DNA of 64,000 bases from positions 25,557,322-25,621,321 of the forward strand of contig OY992835.1 in assembly GCA_963921425.1 (NCBI GenBank), written 5' to 3'. A program made the translations under genes and the position numbers. A model generated the notes under the pieces. It was given only the letters and a program-made list of their open reading frames with translations. It was not told the origin of the DNA and searched no databases. How positions within the stretch are numbered: the first letter of the stretch is position 1; each line of letters starts with the position of its first letter. The DNA comes from Dryas octopetala (Eukaryota; Streptophyta; Magnoliopsida; Rosales; Rosaceae). This document shows positions 20,969 to 32,526 of the stretch, piece after piece.

Positions 20969-21329
20969 TCGGGGGGAGGGGGCTGAAAAATGGAGAGAAA
21001 ATGGAAAATAAATGTTTTTTTTTATAATTTAATTATTGGTTTTTTTAATTTTTTAATTTTTTAATTTTTTATGTTTTTTATAATTATTTATTTTTTTAAA
21101 AAGTTTATTATTTTTTTATTATTTTTTTTGTTTATGTGGCATTTTTTAAAGCCACGTCACTGTGCCACATAGGCGCTTAACGGTCTGACAGACGGAAAAG
21201 CTAACGGAGGTATGTAATTGCAACAAAATGAAAGTTGAGGTACTGATATGCAACTTTTTGAACTTGAGGTACTAACTTGAAATCCGAGGTAAAGTTGAGG
21301 TACTAAATTGTAATTTACCCTTTTTTTTA

Positions 21330-22792
21330 ATATGATTTCGCTTATAGTGGGCTTAGGCTGGACCAATTGAGAAATATATATCCATTATATACCAATACAT
21401 TGGTTGTACATGTACCAAATTGAGAATCGATCATCATGCTGCTAAGCAGCTAATGAAAAATTGAGAAATACATTTTTGTTCCATGTGTTATGGCTTGAAA
21501 TCACATTTAGTCTCCGTGATTTCAATTTTCCAATTTGATCCACATGTTTTATGTTTGCAATTTTAGAATAATTTTAACTCAACTCAAATCTTCAATTTGG
21601 GGATAAATTATCCACTTGTTTTCAAGTAAAATTTTGTTGGGGGATTGAAAGACCAACTTATGAGCTTTCTAAAACTAATTTCAATTTTTATTTTCGTGTT
21701 TATTTGCTAAAGAAATTAAGGCTCACAAAATTTTTAAGGTTATGAATTTGTAATTTCTTTATTCTTATTTGAAAAATACAAAATTCAAGATTATATACAT
21801 AATTTTTAGTCATTCATGAGTAAAACTTACTAGTTTTAGTGCTGGGAGCCTGAGATGATAATTCATTGATGTGATGTTCAATGCTGGATGCATGTAGGAT
21901 CGGTCATGAGATTTTGAAGATTCGAGACCAACCAATATAATTGAGGTTCTCAGCCTTTAAGTACATTTATTTCATTTATTTGAACTTAACATATTACACA
22001 AGGAGTCTACAAAATTTGAGAGCCATTCATATTTGGGAGTTGGGACCAGAGGCAACCGCCTATTCCCCCTCCCCTTTAGGGCGGTCGTGGATGCATGCAC
22101 CAAAACCTTAAAAAGCCTAGATAGCTGAGAGCTAAGCCCACTTAATTTTCAGTGCTTAGCACGACCTATAACCAATTAATTATCTTGCTCCAATCACTTT
22201 TTTTACAAGATTGGTGAAAACTAAGGATGCAAATTCATATATACTTATTCATACAATTACTGTCCAAACACATAAAGAAAATGAATAACGCTAATCTAAT
22301 TAAAGGTAAAGAGGCACAATCTCAGCACACATTCATAAGCATATATATACTTGGTTTGCCTATAATCTACGAAGTCAAATCGAAAAGGGATAACATATAT
22401 ATATATAAGGAAGCAAACGAAGTAAAACCTTGGGAACATCATTATGATATTTGTAGAACACCATTAAGTAACCTCATCAACACTAGCTAGGGGTCATGAC
22501 TCACGGATCAAAGCCCTTAAGGCCCTCTGGTTGGATATATGTTATAGCTCAGTACTCTCCCTAATAGTGAAAGAACATGCAAGAAATTACAGAAATTAAT
22601 GATAAACACGCATTGAATGAACATGATGACACCACCATAATAGCTAGAACCACCACATTCAAAGATTGAATACACAAGACATGAATGCAGTACTACTCTC
22701 AATCAAAATCAATCATGGTCTGATAAACTCATGTTGCAACAACAATAACTTTGCAGACAAGTTTGAGGTATGTTCAATGGCTGCTAATATTT
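21330..22792. other. Intergenic region downstream of the MYB gene
   Basis: AT-rich; about 21470-21600 contains a word (TTAGTCTCCGTGATTTCAA) typical of one arm of a TIR element, but no partner arm was found. Short AT microsatellites near 22390-22410. The left 3' UTR of the MYB gene ends somewhere near 22550-22790. No gene supported. Confidence 0.45.
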
Positions 22793-23874
22793 TCAAAAGA
22801 AGAAAAGGTCTTGTTCCAGATTATTGAAGCCATCCCATATGAGCATGGAATCAACACTATCAACCCATTGCGGCAGAGAGTTTTGTTGTAGGGATTCACC
22901 TACTGAAATTGAAGGGTTGTTAGAGTACTCTTCCACAGAAACCAATGAAGAAGAGCTGTAGGAATTTGAATTAGTAGTACTGGTGTAATTGCTTCCTTGG
23001 TTCAACATGAATGCCCCCAAATCCAAGCTTCCACAAAACATTTCATAATTCTTCAAAAGACCACTCGTCTCGTCCACGGTTAACTCAACCTGATGATCAT
23101 TTTGTAATTTCTCATTGGATAATTCTGGAAACCCTTTAGTATTAATGCCATTATCATCAGAATCCTGCAGTTTAGCCTCCAAGCCGATATTGTCTAATTC
23201 TGATGATGAATTCGAATTCGACTCTTCTTGAGTAATTGTAGTCTCTTTAATGTTGTCTTCAATATTATCTTTTTGCTCGGTGGGTTTGTGGGTCAAAGGG
23301 TCTACACCAAGGAGCTTTAACCTCTTCTTGATTCGAGTATTCCAGTGGTTCTTGATTTCATTGTCTGTGCGACCAGGAAAATGTGAAGCAATCTTAGACC
23401 ACCTGCACAAATAATTTACTATTAGTGTTAGCTAGACCAGTCAGTACCCTATAACTATAACATTGTGTATAAGATTAAATTAAATTAACATTGTGTATAC
23501 CTGTTACCAAGACATGAATGGAGTTGAATCATTTGATTCTCCTCTGTTTCTGTAAAAGCACCTCTTTTGAGGTCTGGCCTTAGATAATTGATCCATCTTA
23601 GTCTGCAGCTTTTCCCACATCTAAGCAAGCCTGCAATATCAGTACAACACAAAATGGTCAATGAAGTCAAAATTTCCAGAAACAGAAGTCTGAAACAGAG
23701 AAAGAGAGATGAAGGGAATGATCAAATGAAATGGTATGTACCTGCAAGCTTAGGAACCATTCTCCAGCAATGGATGCCATTGTTGAGAATAAAATTCATG
23801 AGCTTGTGATCTTCCTCAATTGTCCATGGACCTCGTTTCAATCCGACCTTGTCACAACAAGGCTGCCTTCCCAT
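22793..23874 (-). CDS. MYB40: R2R3-MYB transcription factor, MYB40-like
   Basis: Three exons: 23742-23874 (133 nt), 23501-23630 (130 nt), 22793-23402 (610 nt); 290 residues. The 133/130 exon sizes are the canonical R2R3-MYB layout. The R2 repeat ([20 protein letters not shown], then [20 protein letters not shown]) and R3 repeat ([20 protein letters not shown], then [20 protein letters not shown]) keep the spaced tryptophans, with the usual non-W residue opening R3. IHCW in R2 and the linker GVDPLTHKP resemble Arabidopsis MYB40 and its neighbours. The C-terminal half is serine/asparagine-rich and acidic, ending [18 protein letters not shown], a probable activation segment. Nuclear DNA-binding is known for the family; targets are unknown. 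A MYB20/43-type assignment is a weaker alternative. Confidence 0.93.
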
Positions 23875-26800
23875 TTTTGACAAAGTTTCTTGACCAAAGA
23901 AGCAAAAGTGAGAAGGCTAGGTTAGCTAGGTAGCCCTTAATTCCTAAGTGGACAATAAAGTGGGGGAGGTAGCTTAAAAAGGAGCTTATAATCTAAGGCA
24001 AAGATGCTGCCAGTTCATACAGGGCATAAAAAAATGAGGCTGTTGTTTGAGAGGGGAGAGAAATGATTGAATGGAAAAGCATTTGAGTTGATAGCTACAT
24101 ATAAAAAGCATGGAAGGTTGTCATTATAAAAAATGGCACCACCCCACTATTGAGCCAATGGAAAGAGTCCTGTTTCTGTTTGTGAGAAAATTTTACATGA
24201 AAAAGAAAAACCAGACGTGGGTCGCCTTCATTGGAAAAATCTTTATTTTTTGCATTCTAAGTCTTCTCTCATTGGCTTTAATCCATGTAAGCCAAAAGAA
24301 TAATGAGATTGAAAGGTTCTTTGTTCCATCAAGGCTGCCCACTTTTGTCGTTGGAAACAACTCTTTAGGCTTTAATCTTGAGAGAGAGAGAGAGAGAGAG
24401 AGATGCTTTCAACATGATATGAAAGCATCCTAAAATTCCAAACATGGATTCACTTGAGAGCCAGAACCTAAATGAATCAACTCAGTTGGCTACATGACAT
24501 AGTTAAGTTCTGATAATCAGTCAATGTCTATTAATTCTCTTCCGGCCCCTTCCGACCCATCAAGCTCGTCCTAACCCGAAAAAAGTACAGAAGTGAAAAG
24601 AAACAAACAGAGTTTCTTAGAATCTTGAACTAATAATTAAAAGAGAGTGATTCTCCATCAGTACTTTATTAACAACATTTACATGTCCAGTTTTTGCACA
24701 CGTGTCAGCTGCAATTTGATATACTGAATTACCCAAATTGCCAAAATGCCCTGTTATCAAAGATGGCAAGAACTGAGCTGCTTTATTTCTTATTTGGTTA
24801 CTCTTGCTTGACACAATTGCTTGGATGCTTTTCATTGAAGGAAACTTTGTACGCATTTGGGTTTTGTCGATAAGTGTAGGCATGAATTGGCATGGTTCAG
24901 TAAGCAAAATCACTAATTAGCTTCTGAGTAATGATGCCTTTTTTTCTTTTTCATTTCCTTTTTTTCTGGAAAAGCAATGTTAGTAGCTAATTATAAATTT
25001 GTAAGTATGTTCATGAACAAAAATTGAAAAAAAAAAAAAAAGACACTGAGAAAAGTAGGAAAGACACAATGGGGTAACCAACAATCTTCATAGTGCCTAA
25101 TAGGGGAGACAGGGGGGTCAATTATGTTGAGTACAGAGCCTACCAATATGATGTGTGCTTATACACAATTTTCTTTTATTCTTTTTTTATGATTTTATAC
25201 AAAATTCTTTACAACTAAACAACAAAAACAAACTATATATTATGGTGTAACGCAACGCATTTGACATAGAAGTATGGTTTTGGAGAGAATTTGAAGCCAC
25301 ATATAATGGTCATGGTGGATTCATTCAGAAGATGTCTCTATACATGCAAAAGTATGAACTTACAACAATGCTGCTGAATTAATTAAACAAGGAATAATAT
25401 CACTTCCAGTTGACATATATAAAATATATAAGACTTTAATTTGGTTCATGCACAAGAATATTCACCATGATCTTTTTTGAGATGCAGAGTTTTCAGAAAC
25501 ACAAACATTTGGGGCCAACGTCTGCAGTGTGGAAAACATCATCTTGTTGTTCCTGACTATTCTTGATTACCAAACATTATATTTCTTCTAAATTTTCAAA
25601 AAATTAATTCTAGGGTTATTTATCAAAAAAGAAAAAGAAAAAGCCAGAGGTTGGCATACTTTATTTGAATTCCAGCACACAGCTACACAACATGTTTATC
25701 ATGTTTCCAAGGCCCTAGAGAGAGAGGTACATGCAAATATGAACCAACCCATTTGGCACCTGGCTTTTGACAATTTGAAACTATTAGAGAATACATAGTT
25801 GTGTACTTGTATGTATGGTTTGAATATCTATGTATATATTATAAGTGAGTCCATCTTTATAAATTTAAATGTTTCTACGAAAATTAATTTAAATAAATAG
25901 ATGGATGCTGGATGGACCAATCGCCATCCCTGACATAATTGTAGGTGAAAGAAGTCAAGAACAAAGATCGAGTAGCTGGTGACAAAACTGACGTCCAGTT
26001 GGAGCATCTACTAGTAGCAACCTGCCATAACATATACCTCTGCATGCCAAACCAAACAAGTACTACTACAGCATAATCTTAGCACAATTTATGTACCGTT
26101 AAGTTGTCAATTACCAACTTGGCTCATATTAAACCCAAAAAAGAAAAGAGTAAATATAAGCAAGTAAGCTTTTGCATTTTTGATGCTGACAAGAAGATGA
26201 AAACAATTTGATTTTAATGGAGTCAAGTAGAGATTTAATAATAACCCATTTTGGTCCAATTGTGGTGATGGAACTAATGTTGGGAAAGGCATATTAGGAA
26301 TCATAAGATGTGAGGATAAGGATGATACATAATTGTCGTCTATATGACCATGGTCTCTAATTGATACTGATTTGTACTGAATGCACCTGCAGACAAAAAT
26401 GTGAAAGACAAGTCTACATAAACATACATAATGATGTGTTGAATGCCCGCTGGTCTCTAGAGAATTAGCATCTTTAGCTACAAGTACAACTAGATATCCC
26501 AAAGTTATGTCGCTCTCAAGTGTCTTGAGTCTCAATCCGAAGTAGGCCCAAGCTAAGGCCCTCAACTCAAGGCTTTAAATCCAACCCAAATTCGAGCATC
26601 GCTTGGGTGGGCTTCTTAATTAGTATCAACACGATTGAAGGTTGCCTATTATCAAACTTGGGCAAATTGGTTGGGTCAAGTTAAATAGACTTTCTCCAAT
26701 GGTATTCATGAAAGGCCCTGATTGGTTTGCTCATTTGGAGCTTGGGAATGGGTATGAGATTCTCTCTAATGTTTTTTTTTTTTTTTTTTTTTTTTTTCTT

Positions 26801-29591
26801 TTAGGGAATGGGAGATTGAACTTGAGTACATATGGACAAATTCTACGATCTTACAAGAGACCAGAGACACATTAATGAAAACGTGTTACATTTTAAAAGA
26901 GTTTAAGAGACCCATGAGGAGGAATTTAACACCCTTAGTCCCCATTGGGTTTAATATTCTTATCACTTGAGAAAACATTTATTGTGGGTCCCCATTAGGT
27001 TTGATATCCCCACTATAAGTTGAAAAGATTGTTTAAGCATAATAATGAGGGTATTATAAAATAAAAAAAATAAAAAACTTTTGATTCTTATTACTATACA
27101 AACTAAACACGAGAATGGTAAGCCCTTGAGATTAATCTAAGTGGTGAGTGTGGATAAAGTAAATGATTATGATTATGACAAGTTCACTGTTTGATTCTCT
27201 CCAATGTAAACATGAGAACGATAATAATTTATTTTGTAGCAAATTACAAATAAGTTAATAAAATATTTGAAAATTACACATTAGTCAATATGTAATTTGA
27301 GTTCTCAAAATGGTCAATCGGATTTTATCACAAATTATATTTTAGTCAATGACCCAACCCAGTATTGGATTTACTTTAAATATTGATTTCGTTCATTTCT
27401 TTTATTGCAACCAACGATCGTTGTTGCTTCCTTCCCCGATTTGTAAGGGTAAAATTCTTTTTTTTTTTTTAATCCTAACTCATCCTAGAGTATAGAATAA
27501 GCTTGATATATGGAGGCATTATGTTAGGGTTTAGCTTCGTAATTTTGTAATATTGAAACTTTTTATTAACTGGTATTTTTGACCGATGACAGTGCACGTA
27601 ATTTCTTGTAATATTGAAACTTTTTATTGACTTATTTGTAAATGATCTATTTTTTTTTATTGCCATCAAATACTGAAATAGTCATTTTTTTCCCTAAAAT
27701 GATTATAGATATGACATTTATAGTAATGTATCTACCAACCAAACAAGACCAAAGAGAATATGTAAAGATAAAGAAAGGGTACTTGGCCAAAAAAAAAAAG
27801 ATAAGAAGGGGTGATCAAAGCATATAACAGTAGCTTAGCTCTTTTATTATTTGTCTCTTTAACTAACACCTCTTTTGATAAGTTTTATCTTTATGGTGAT
27901 TGAAAATGGTATGCGATGGTATATTTATATTTATAGAATAAAATATTAATAATATTCACTTATATTATGATACATAAATTAATTATATCACATGACAGTA
28001 CATCGAGTATATATAATAATTTATCGTGTACATGAATATATATATACCTTAACTTTTTCTTTTATCTTTACTTATAATTTTGACGTGGATATACGGATAT
28101 ACCAACGAGCCGAATCCTTGTTTTCCGGAATTTAGAACCGCAATTGTTAGTGACGTGGCAAAGTGAAGAGAAATGTATTCTTTAGTGGATCCCACACTCC
28201 CCATAAAGTGGATCCTAATCATTGACAGTGACAGAGACAAAGTTCTATCAGGGATGGAAAAGGCTTAAACAATCACGAAAGGTAACTAATACGGTGCATG
28301 AGCAACCATTGGAAGTCCATAGGGCAACCAACCATGCACGTACGATTTGCTTTTATAATTTGATTGAAACAACTCACAAATTTTTTCCTCTTTTGTTTCT
28401 TTATTCTTCTGTCCATCAATTTGGAATTCTTTTTACCAAACGTGAAACTCTTGCTTCATTTATTTTGAAGGTCAAATGGTGGAATGAGTCCTTTTTTTTT
28501 TTCAATGCATTTAAAAGTTCCAAATGCAATACATTAATAGTGATAAGATTGTTAGGTTCCATGGTAAATTTTTCACAAGTAACCTATGATAATTTTTTTT
28601 TTCTAGACGTACCAATAATATATTTTTAAATAGAATACTTTAGGAATATCAAATTTGTGTACTAAATTTTATTTCCTAAATTATGTGAATTATTTTATTC
28701 ATTCATACTTAATTGAATTCTTCAAGACTTGTTTATTTCTAACAAATCATTCAAAATTCAACTTTAATAAACAAATTTGGTAAATTACTTTCGAAACTGG
28801 TCACATTTAAAAATAATCAATGCACAATAAAATTAGGGCTCGTTTGACACTATTTTTAAAACTGGTAAAAACGCTTTTAAATTAATAAAAACGTTTTAAC
28901 ATAGACGAAAGTGCGGCTAGTATTAACTAAAAAATAAATTAAGGTTATCAAATATTTCCAAACTACTTTGGGATATTGATTATTGAAACATTCCCAAATT
29001 TCAAATGAAATATTTTCAAATAGATTAACAAAATTTTAAACCTTTTACATATGTAAATTTCTTAAGAAAAATATAGAGGAATTCCATTAAAAAATAAAAC
29101 AGAAAGAGGTCCAATTTTAGTCGAACTAGAAATCTCGCAGAAACTAGAAAGGGGTAATGGCATGCAAAATGGGCCAACACAGTTGGAGCCATTGAGAAAT
29201 GCTGACGTGGCGTGAGCTGATTGGTGGTCCAAGTTCCATGTAAGAGTTGGTACGTAGGGGATAGAAACCGGAATGACATGTTAAAGGCCGCAAATAAACC
29301 AACTTGAACGGTCACAACAACAAAATGCGGTCGCCTCTTTTTCTCTCCCATCAAAGCCGTAGCAGCCCCCGACTTCCACTCTCTCTCTCTCTCTCTCTTC
29401 CTTCTCCGACTTTTTCTTTTAATCTCTATATCATCCAGTGATCCAGTACAGAAGAAAAAGAAAAAAGACAAGAAAAAAAACTCATCAATTCACAGATAAG
29501 ATCCAAAACCCAGTAACCGTATGAATGAAAAGAAACAAGTTGAAAGCAGCAGCTCTTTCTTGGCTTAATTTCATAGCCGCAGGGCCAAATT
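23875..29591. other. Large divergent intergenic region (MYB to GT92)
   Basis: A 5.7 kb AT-rich region with promoters at both ends. It contains a GA run at 24380-24401, a poly-A at about 25028-25042, a T tract of about 27 at 26770-26797, a short direct repeat (TGTAATATTGAAACTTTTTA at 27546 and 27608), and a duplicated CCCCATT-GGTTT-ATATTC word at 26940 and 26991. Several stretches look like old transposon debris (27120-27210 has box-A and box-B-like words; 28848 has GGGCTCGTTTGACAC). No frame longer than about 150 codons and none that resembles a protein I know. Confidence 0.45.
29340..29591 (+). promoter_or_regulatory. 5' leader of the GT92 gene with CT microsatellite
   Basis: A CT run at 29376-29399 followed by TCTCCGAC and purine-rich sequence up to the ATG at 29592. 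Typical of plant 5' leaders/core promoters. Transcription start not identified. Confidence 0.4.
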
Positions 29592-31437
29592 ATGAATGGG
29601 CCCAAGGGTCGCAAGATTAAGAAATCGCCGCGCGACGTCGTTTCTTGGAGCAGGTTCTTCTGGTGCACCGTTTTCGTCGTCTTCAACTGCGTCTTCTTCT
29701 CCAGCTTCACCTTCTCCACTTTTCGCATCCTCTTCGGAGGTTATTATCTACTATTTTAATTCAACTTAATTATTTTCCTTCTTTAGAAAAACGTTTCTAT
29801 ATATAAAACTTTTCATTTTTTTAATTAATTTTTTTTTGTGTGTTTATGTGGCCTTACGTACAGAGAAGTTTCAACCAGCGCTGGTGCGAACATGGCCAGC
29901 TCCATTGAGCAAAGCCATCTCCGGCGACTCTTCCATCACCATTTTAGTTCGAGAAGTAGTTATGTTTCCAGATCAAGCACTCGTTTTCCTAAATTACCCT
30001 CGAACCGCTCGCATATTTACAAAAGAGGACCTCGACTGTGTTTACTTCTCAGTGAACGGCTCGTATCCTCGGTTCAAGAAGGCGCCGGTTGACGTGGACG
30101 GCGGGGATCCCGGTAACCAGATCGTACGGTGCCCGCTCCAGCCTGCACGTGGCTTGACAGTTTCGGTTGGCTTGAAACAAGACGACGACGCTGCGGCAGT
30201 GCCCTTGTACAGCTGGGACTCGCTCGCCTACGAAGCACTGATCGATCGTGACAACACCACGATCGTGTTCGTGAAAGGTCTGGGCCTACGGCCCGGAAGA
30301 ATTGCCGATGCTTCGAGATTCGAGTGCGTGTACGGCTGGGATTTTAGTTCCACCAAGTTTCTGTTGAGATCCGACGTCGTTTCGATTGCCCAGGAGATCG
30401 TACGGTGCAAAACCCCCTTGAGCGTGTTGAGGAGTAGCCGCCGCGGCGCCCACCATTCCGTGAAGGTCTCTGTAAGGATGAAAGGCAGTAGCGGATTAAT
30501 ATTTGACACCGTAGCCCGCCCCGCAATCCGACTTGGACTTGGTGACCCGACCCAGCGGAAAGAGCACGGAATGTGTATGTGCTCCATGGTGCGGAATCAG
30601 GGTCGGTTCTTGAAGGAATGGATCATGTACCACGCCCGAATCGGTGTACAACGTTGGTTTATCTACGACAACAATAGCAATGACGAGATCAGTGTCGTCG
30701 TTGAGTCGCTACAGAATGCAAATTACAATGTGAGCAGACATGTGTGGCCTTGGATCAAGACCCAAGAAGCAGGGTTCGCCCATTGTGCGTTACGGGCCCG
30801 CGAGAGGTGCCAATGGGTCGGGTTCATTGACGTGGACGAGTTCTTCCACTTGCCTTCTGGCTTATTGCTACACGACGTGCTTAAAAACCAGTCCAAGCAC
30901 AGCTACGTAGGCGAGATTAGAGTCTCGTGCTACAGTTTTGGGCCGTCGGGACTCAAACGAGTCCCGGCCCAAGGAGTGATGGCGGGTTACACGTGTCGTG
31001 TAGCCGGCCCGGAGAGGCACAAGAGTATTGTAAGGCCCGAGGCCCTGAATTCGACATTGATCAATGTGGTGCACCATTTTCATCTGAGAGATGGGTTTGA
31101 GTCTGTGAATGCGGATAGGGGAGTGATGGTGATTAATCACTACAAGTACCAAGTGTGGGAGGTGTTCAAGGAGAAGTTTTATAGGAGAGTGGCTACATAT
31201 GTGGCTGATTGGCAGGATGAACAAAATGTTGGGTCCAAGGATCGAGCACCAGGTTTGGGGACAAGAGCAGTGGAACCACCAGATTGGTCACTCAGATTTT
31301 GTGAGGTCAATGACAGTGGGCTTAGGGATCGGGTATTGAAGAATTTTGCTGACCCATACACCAATCTTTTGCCATGGCAAGACCGGGATCAACAGAGACA
31401 GGTTAGGATAAGTAGAAAGCATAGAGGTTTTTTGTGA
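29592..31437 (+). CDS. Glycosyltransferase family 92 (DUF23) protein
   Basis: Two exons: 29592-29739 and 29864-31437; 1722 nt, 573 residues. A short basic cytosolic end (NGPKGRKIKKSPRD) precedes a signal anchor (FFWCTVFVVFNCVFFSSF, about 22-45), so this is a type II Golgi-type protein. The GT92 domain spans about 240-520: GMCMCSMVRNQGRFLKEWI, GVQRWFIYDNNSND, then WVGFIDVDEFFHLP with a DVD metal-binding motif, and HHFHLRDG. Plant GT92 includes the galactan synthases GALS1-3, but this protein belongs to the other, uncharacterised branch annotated as DUF23 in Arabidopsis. The exon 2 body is more GC-rich than its surroundings. It lies 1.09 kb upstream of a RING gene on the same strand. Confidence 0.9.
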
Positions 31438-32526
31438 CTGAATTTTGCTCAGAGATTTGATGTAGAGGTGGGTTAGACGTTTGTTATCATTTGCTTTTCT
31501 TTTTCTTTTTCTTCTTTGTTTTTTTTTTTTTTTTTTTTTTTTTGTAAATAGAATTAATGACACGATTGAGAATTTGAGAGAGGAGGGTAGTGGGAAAAAT
31601 GATGTATAGTAGTAGACTAGTAGTATGTTGTCATATTATGATTGCTGTATAGTATGGAATGCGGTGACCATGTCCATCACCTCAATGGCTATTGGGTTCC
31701 AAAGGCATGTAAATGTGAGTAGCACATCTGGTTAACAATACACTTTCTTTTTCTTTTTAATTTTTGGAAAAATATAGTGGAACTTATATATTCTTCAATT
31801 TCCTGATTTAATTTTTTTTACCCATTTTTGTGCTTTTATTGTTAGATATTTATATTTCAAAGTTTGACTTGATTAGTTGATATAAATTGGAAATTGGGAG
31901 AGTTAGAGTGGAGTTTTTAACTTGAGACTTCTCGAATAAAATACTATTAAATTAATAACTAATCTATGGTTAGACTATTTGTCATGTTCATAATTCGTAA
32001 AATTACAAACCATATACATAAATAGAGTCTGATTAATATAAGCGACAACACATTCAAATATTGGATCTAATATGATTATAAAACCAATATTTCATTAAAG
32101 TAAATCAAACTTTTAAATATGTTAACGGGAGTATACATATATACGATTATGAACAAAAATTATAATTAAATTGTCAATATTTTGAATTCACAAATCATAA
32201 ATATGACCATATTATCAATATTTGTCAGATTTCCATATTGAGAGATTTTAATAAATGTCCTAAATTCGGAATCATTTTTAGCATTACTTACGTAAGAATG
32301 TAAGATCAACGATGATAGATGGAGGCACACGGAATGTTAGTGGTCTGAGCACACATACGGAATGTCTACTTCTTTACAAACCCGCAATTATAGCCGTTGA
32401 AATTCCAAAACAGGATATGATTCAAAACATTTGACCGTTACCTTCCCCTACTCCTGCCTTCCCTGCCTTTTTCTTCTCTGCAGAGAAGACCAAGCATTCC
32501 CTTTTGTCCATCCAAAACAACCAAAA
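31438..32526. other. GT92 3' region and RING gene promoter
   Basis: The GT92 3' UTR includes a T tract at 31519-31542. AT-rich spacer follows. Near the RING gene two AACGG-core (reverse CCGTT) words occur at 32394 and 32435. No gene seen. Confidence 0.5.
32392..32443 (-). promoter_or_regulatory. Two MSA-like (AACGG core) elements upstream of the RING gene
   Basis: TAGCCGTTGAA and TGACCGTTACC, 41 bases apart and 85-135 bases before the ATG, resemble inverted mitosis-specific activator elements recognised by three-repeat MYBs. The first matches the consensus at all but one position, the second less well. A chance occurrence is possible. Confidence 0.3.

Larger units (their letters stand above)
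19910..21329. mobile_element. Pack-MULE: Mutator-like element with long TIRs, 9-bp TSD and a captured gene fragment
   Basis: The element body is 19919-21320 (1402 bp); the listed span adds the two target duplications. Ends are GGGTAAATT and AATTTACCC. The arms match over about 200 bases, from the tips through CTCCGTTAG, TCTGTCAGACCGTTAAGCGC and GCCACATA. The 9-mer TTTTTTTTA flanks it on both sides (19910-19918, 21321-21329). Between AT-rich sub-terminal regions lies a GC-rich core, about 20290-20990, that holds an ankyrin-repeat gene fragment and a purine-rich tandem duplication. No transposase is present. Confidence 0.92.

Noticed and set aside
20484-21011. Plus-strand frame of 175 codons in the Pack-MULE
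   Set aside because: Very arginine/glutamate-rich because it reads GA-rich tandem repeats; it is the shadow of the captured fragment.
24617-24913. Minus-strand frame of 98 codons between MYB and GT92
   Set aside because: No recognisable domain, no splice partners and composition like the surrounding non-coding DNA.
26107-26565. Minus-strand frame of 152 codons
   Set aside because: Longest in the intergenic gap, but residue use is not protein-like and no motif is visible; chance frame most likely.
27120-27210. Second SINE candidate (TAATCTAAGTGG and GTTTGATTCTC)
   Set aside because: Box-like words are present, but there is no A tail and no flanking duplication.
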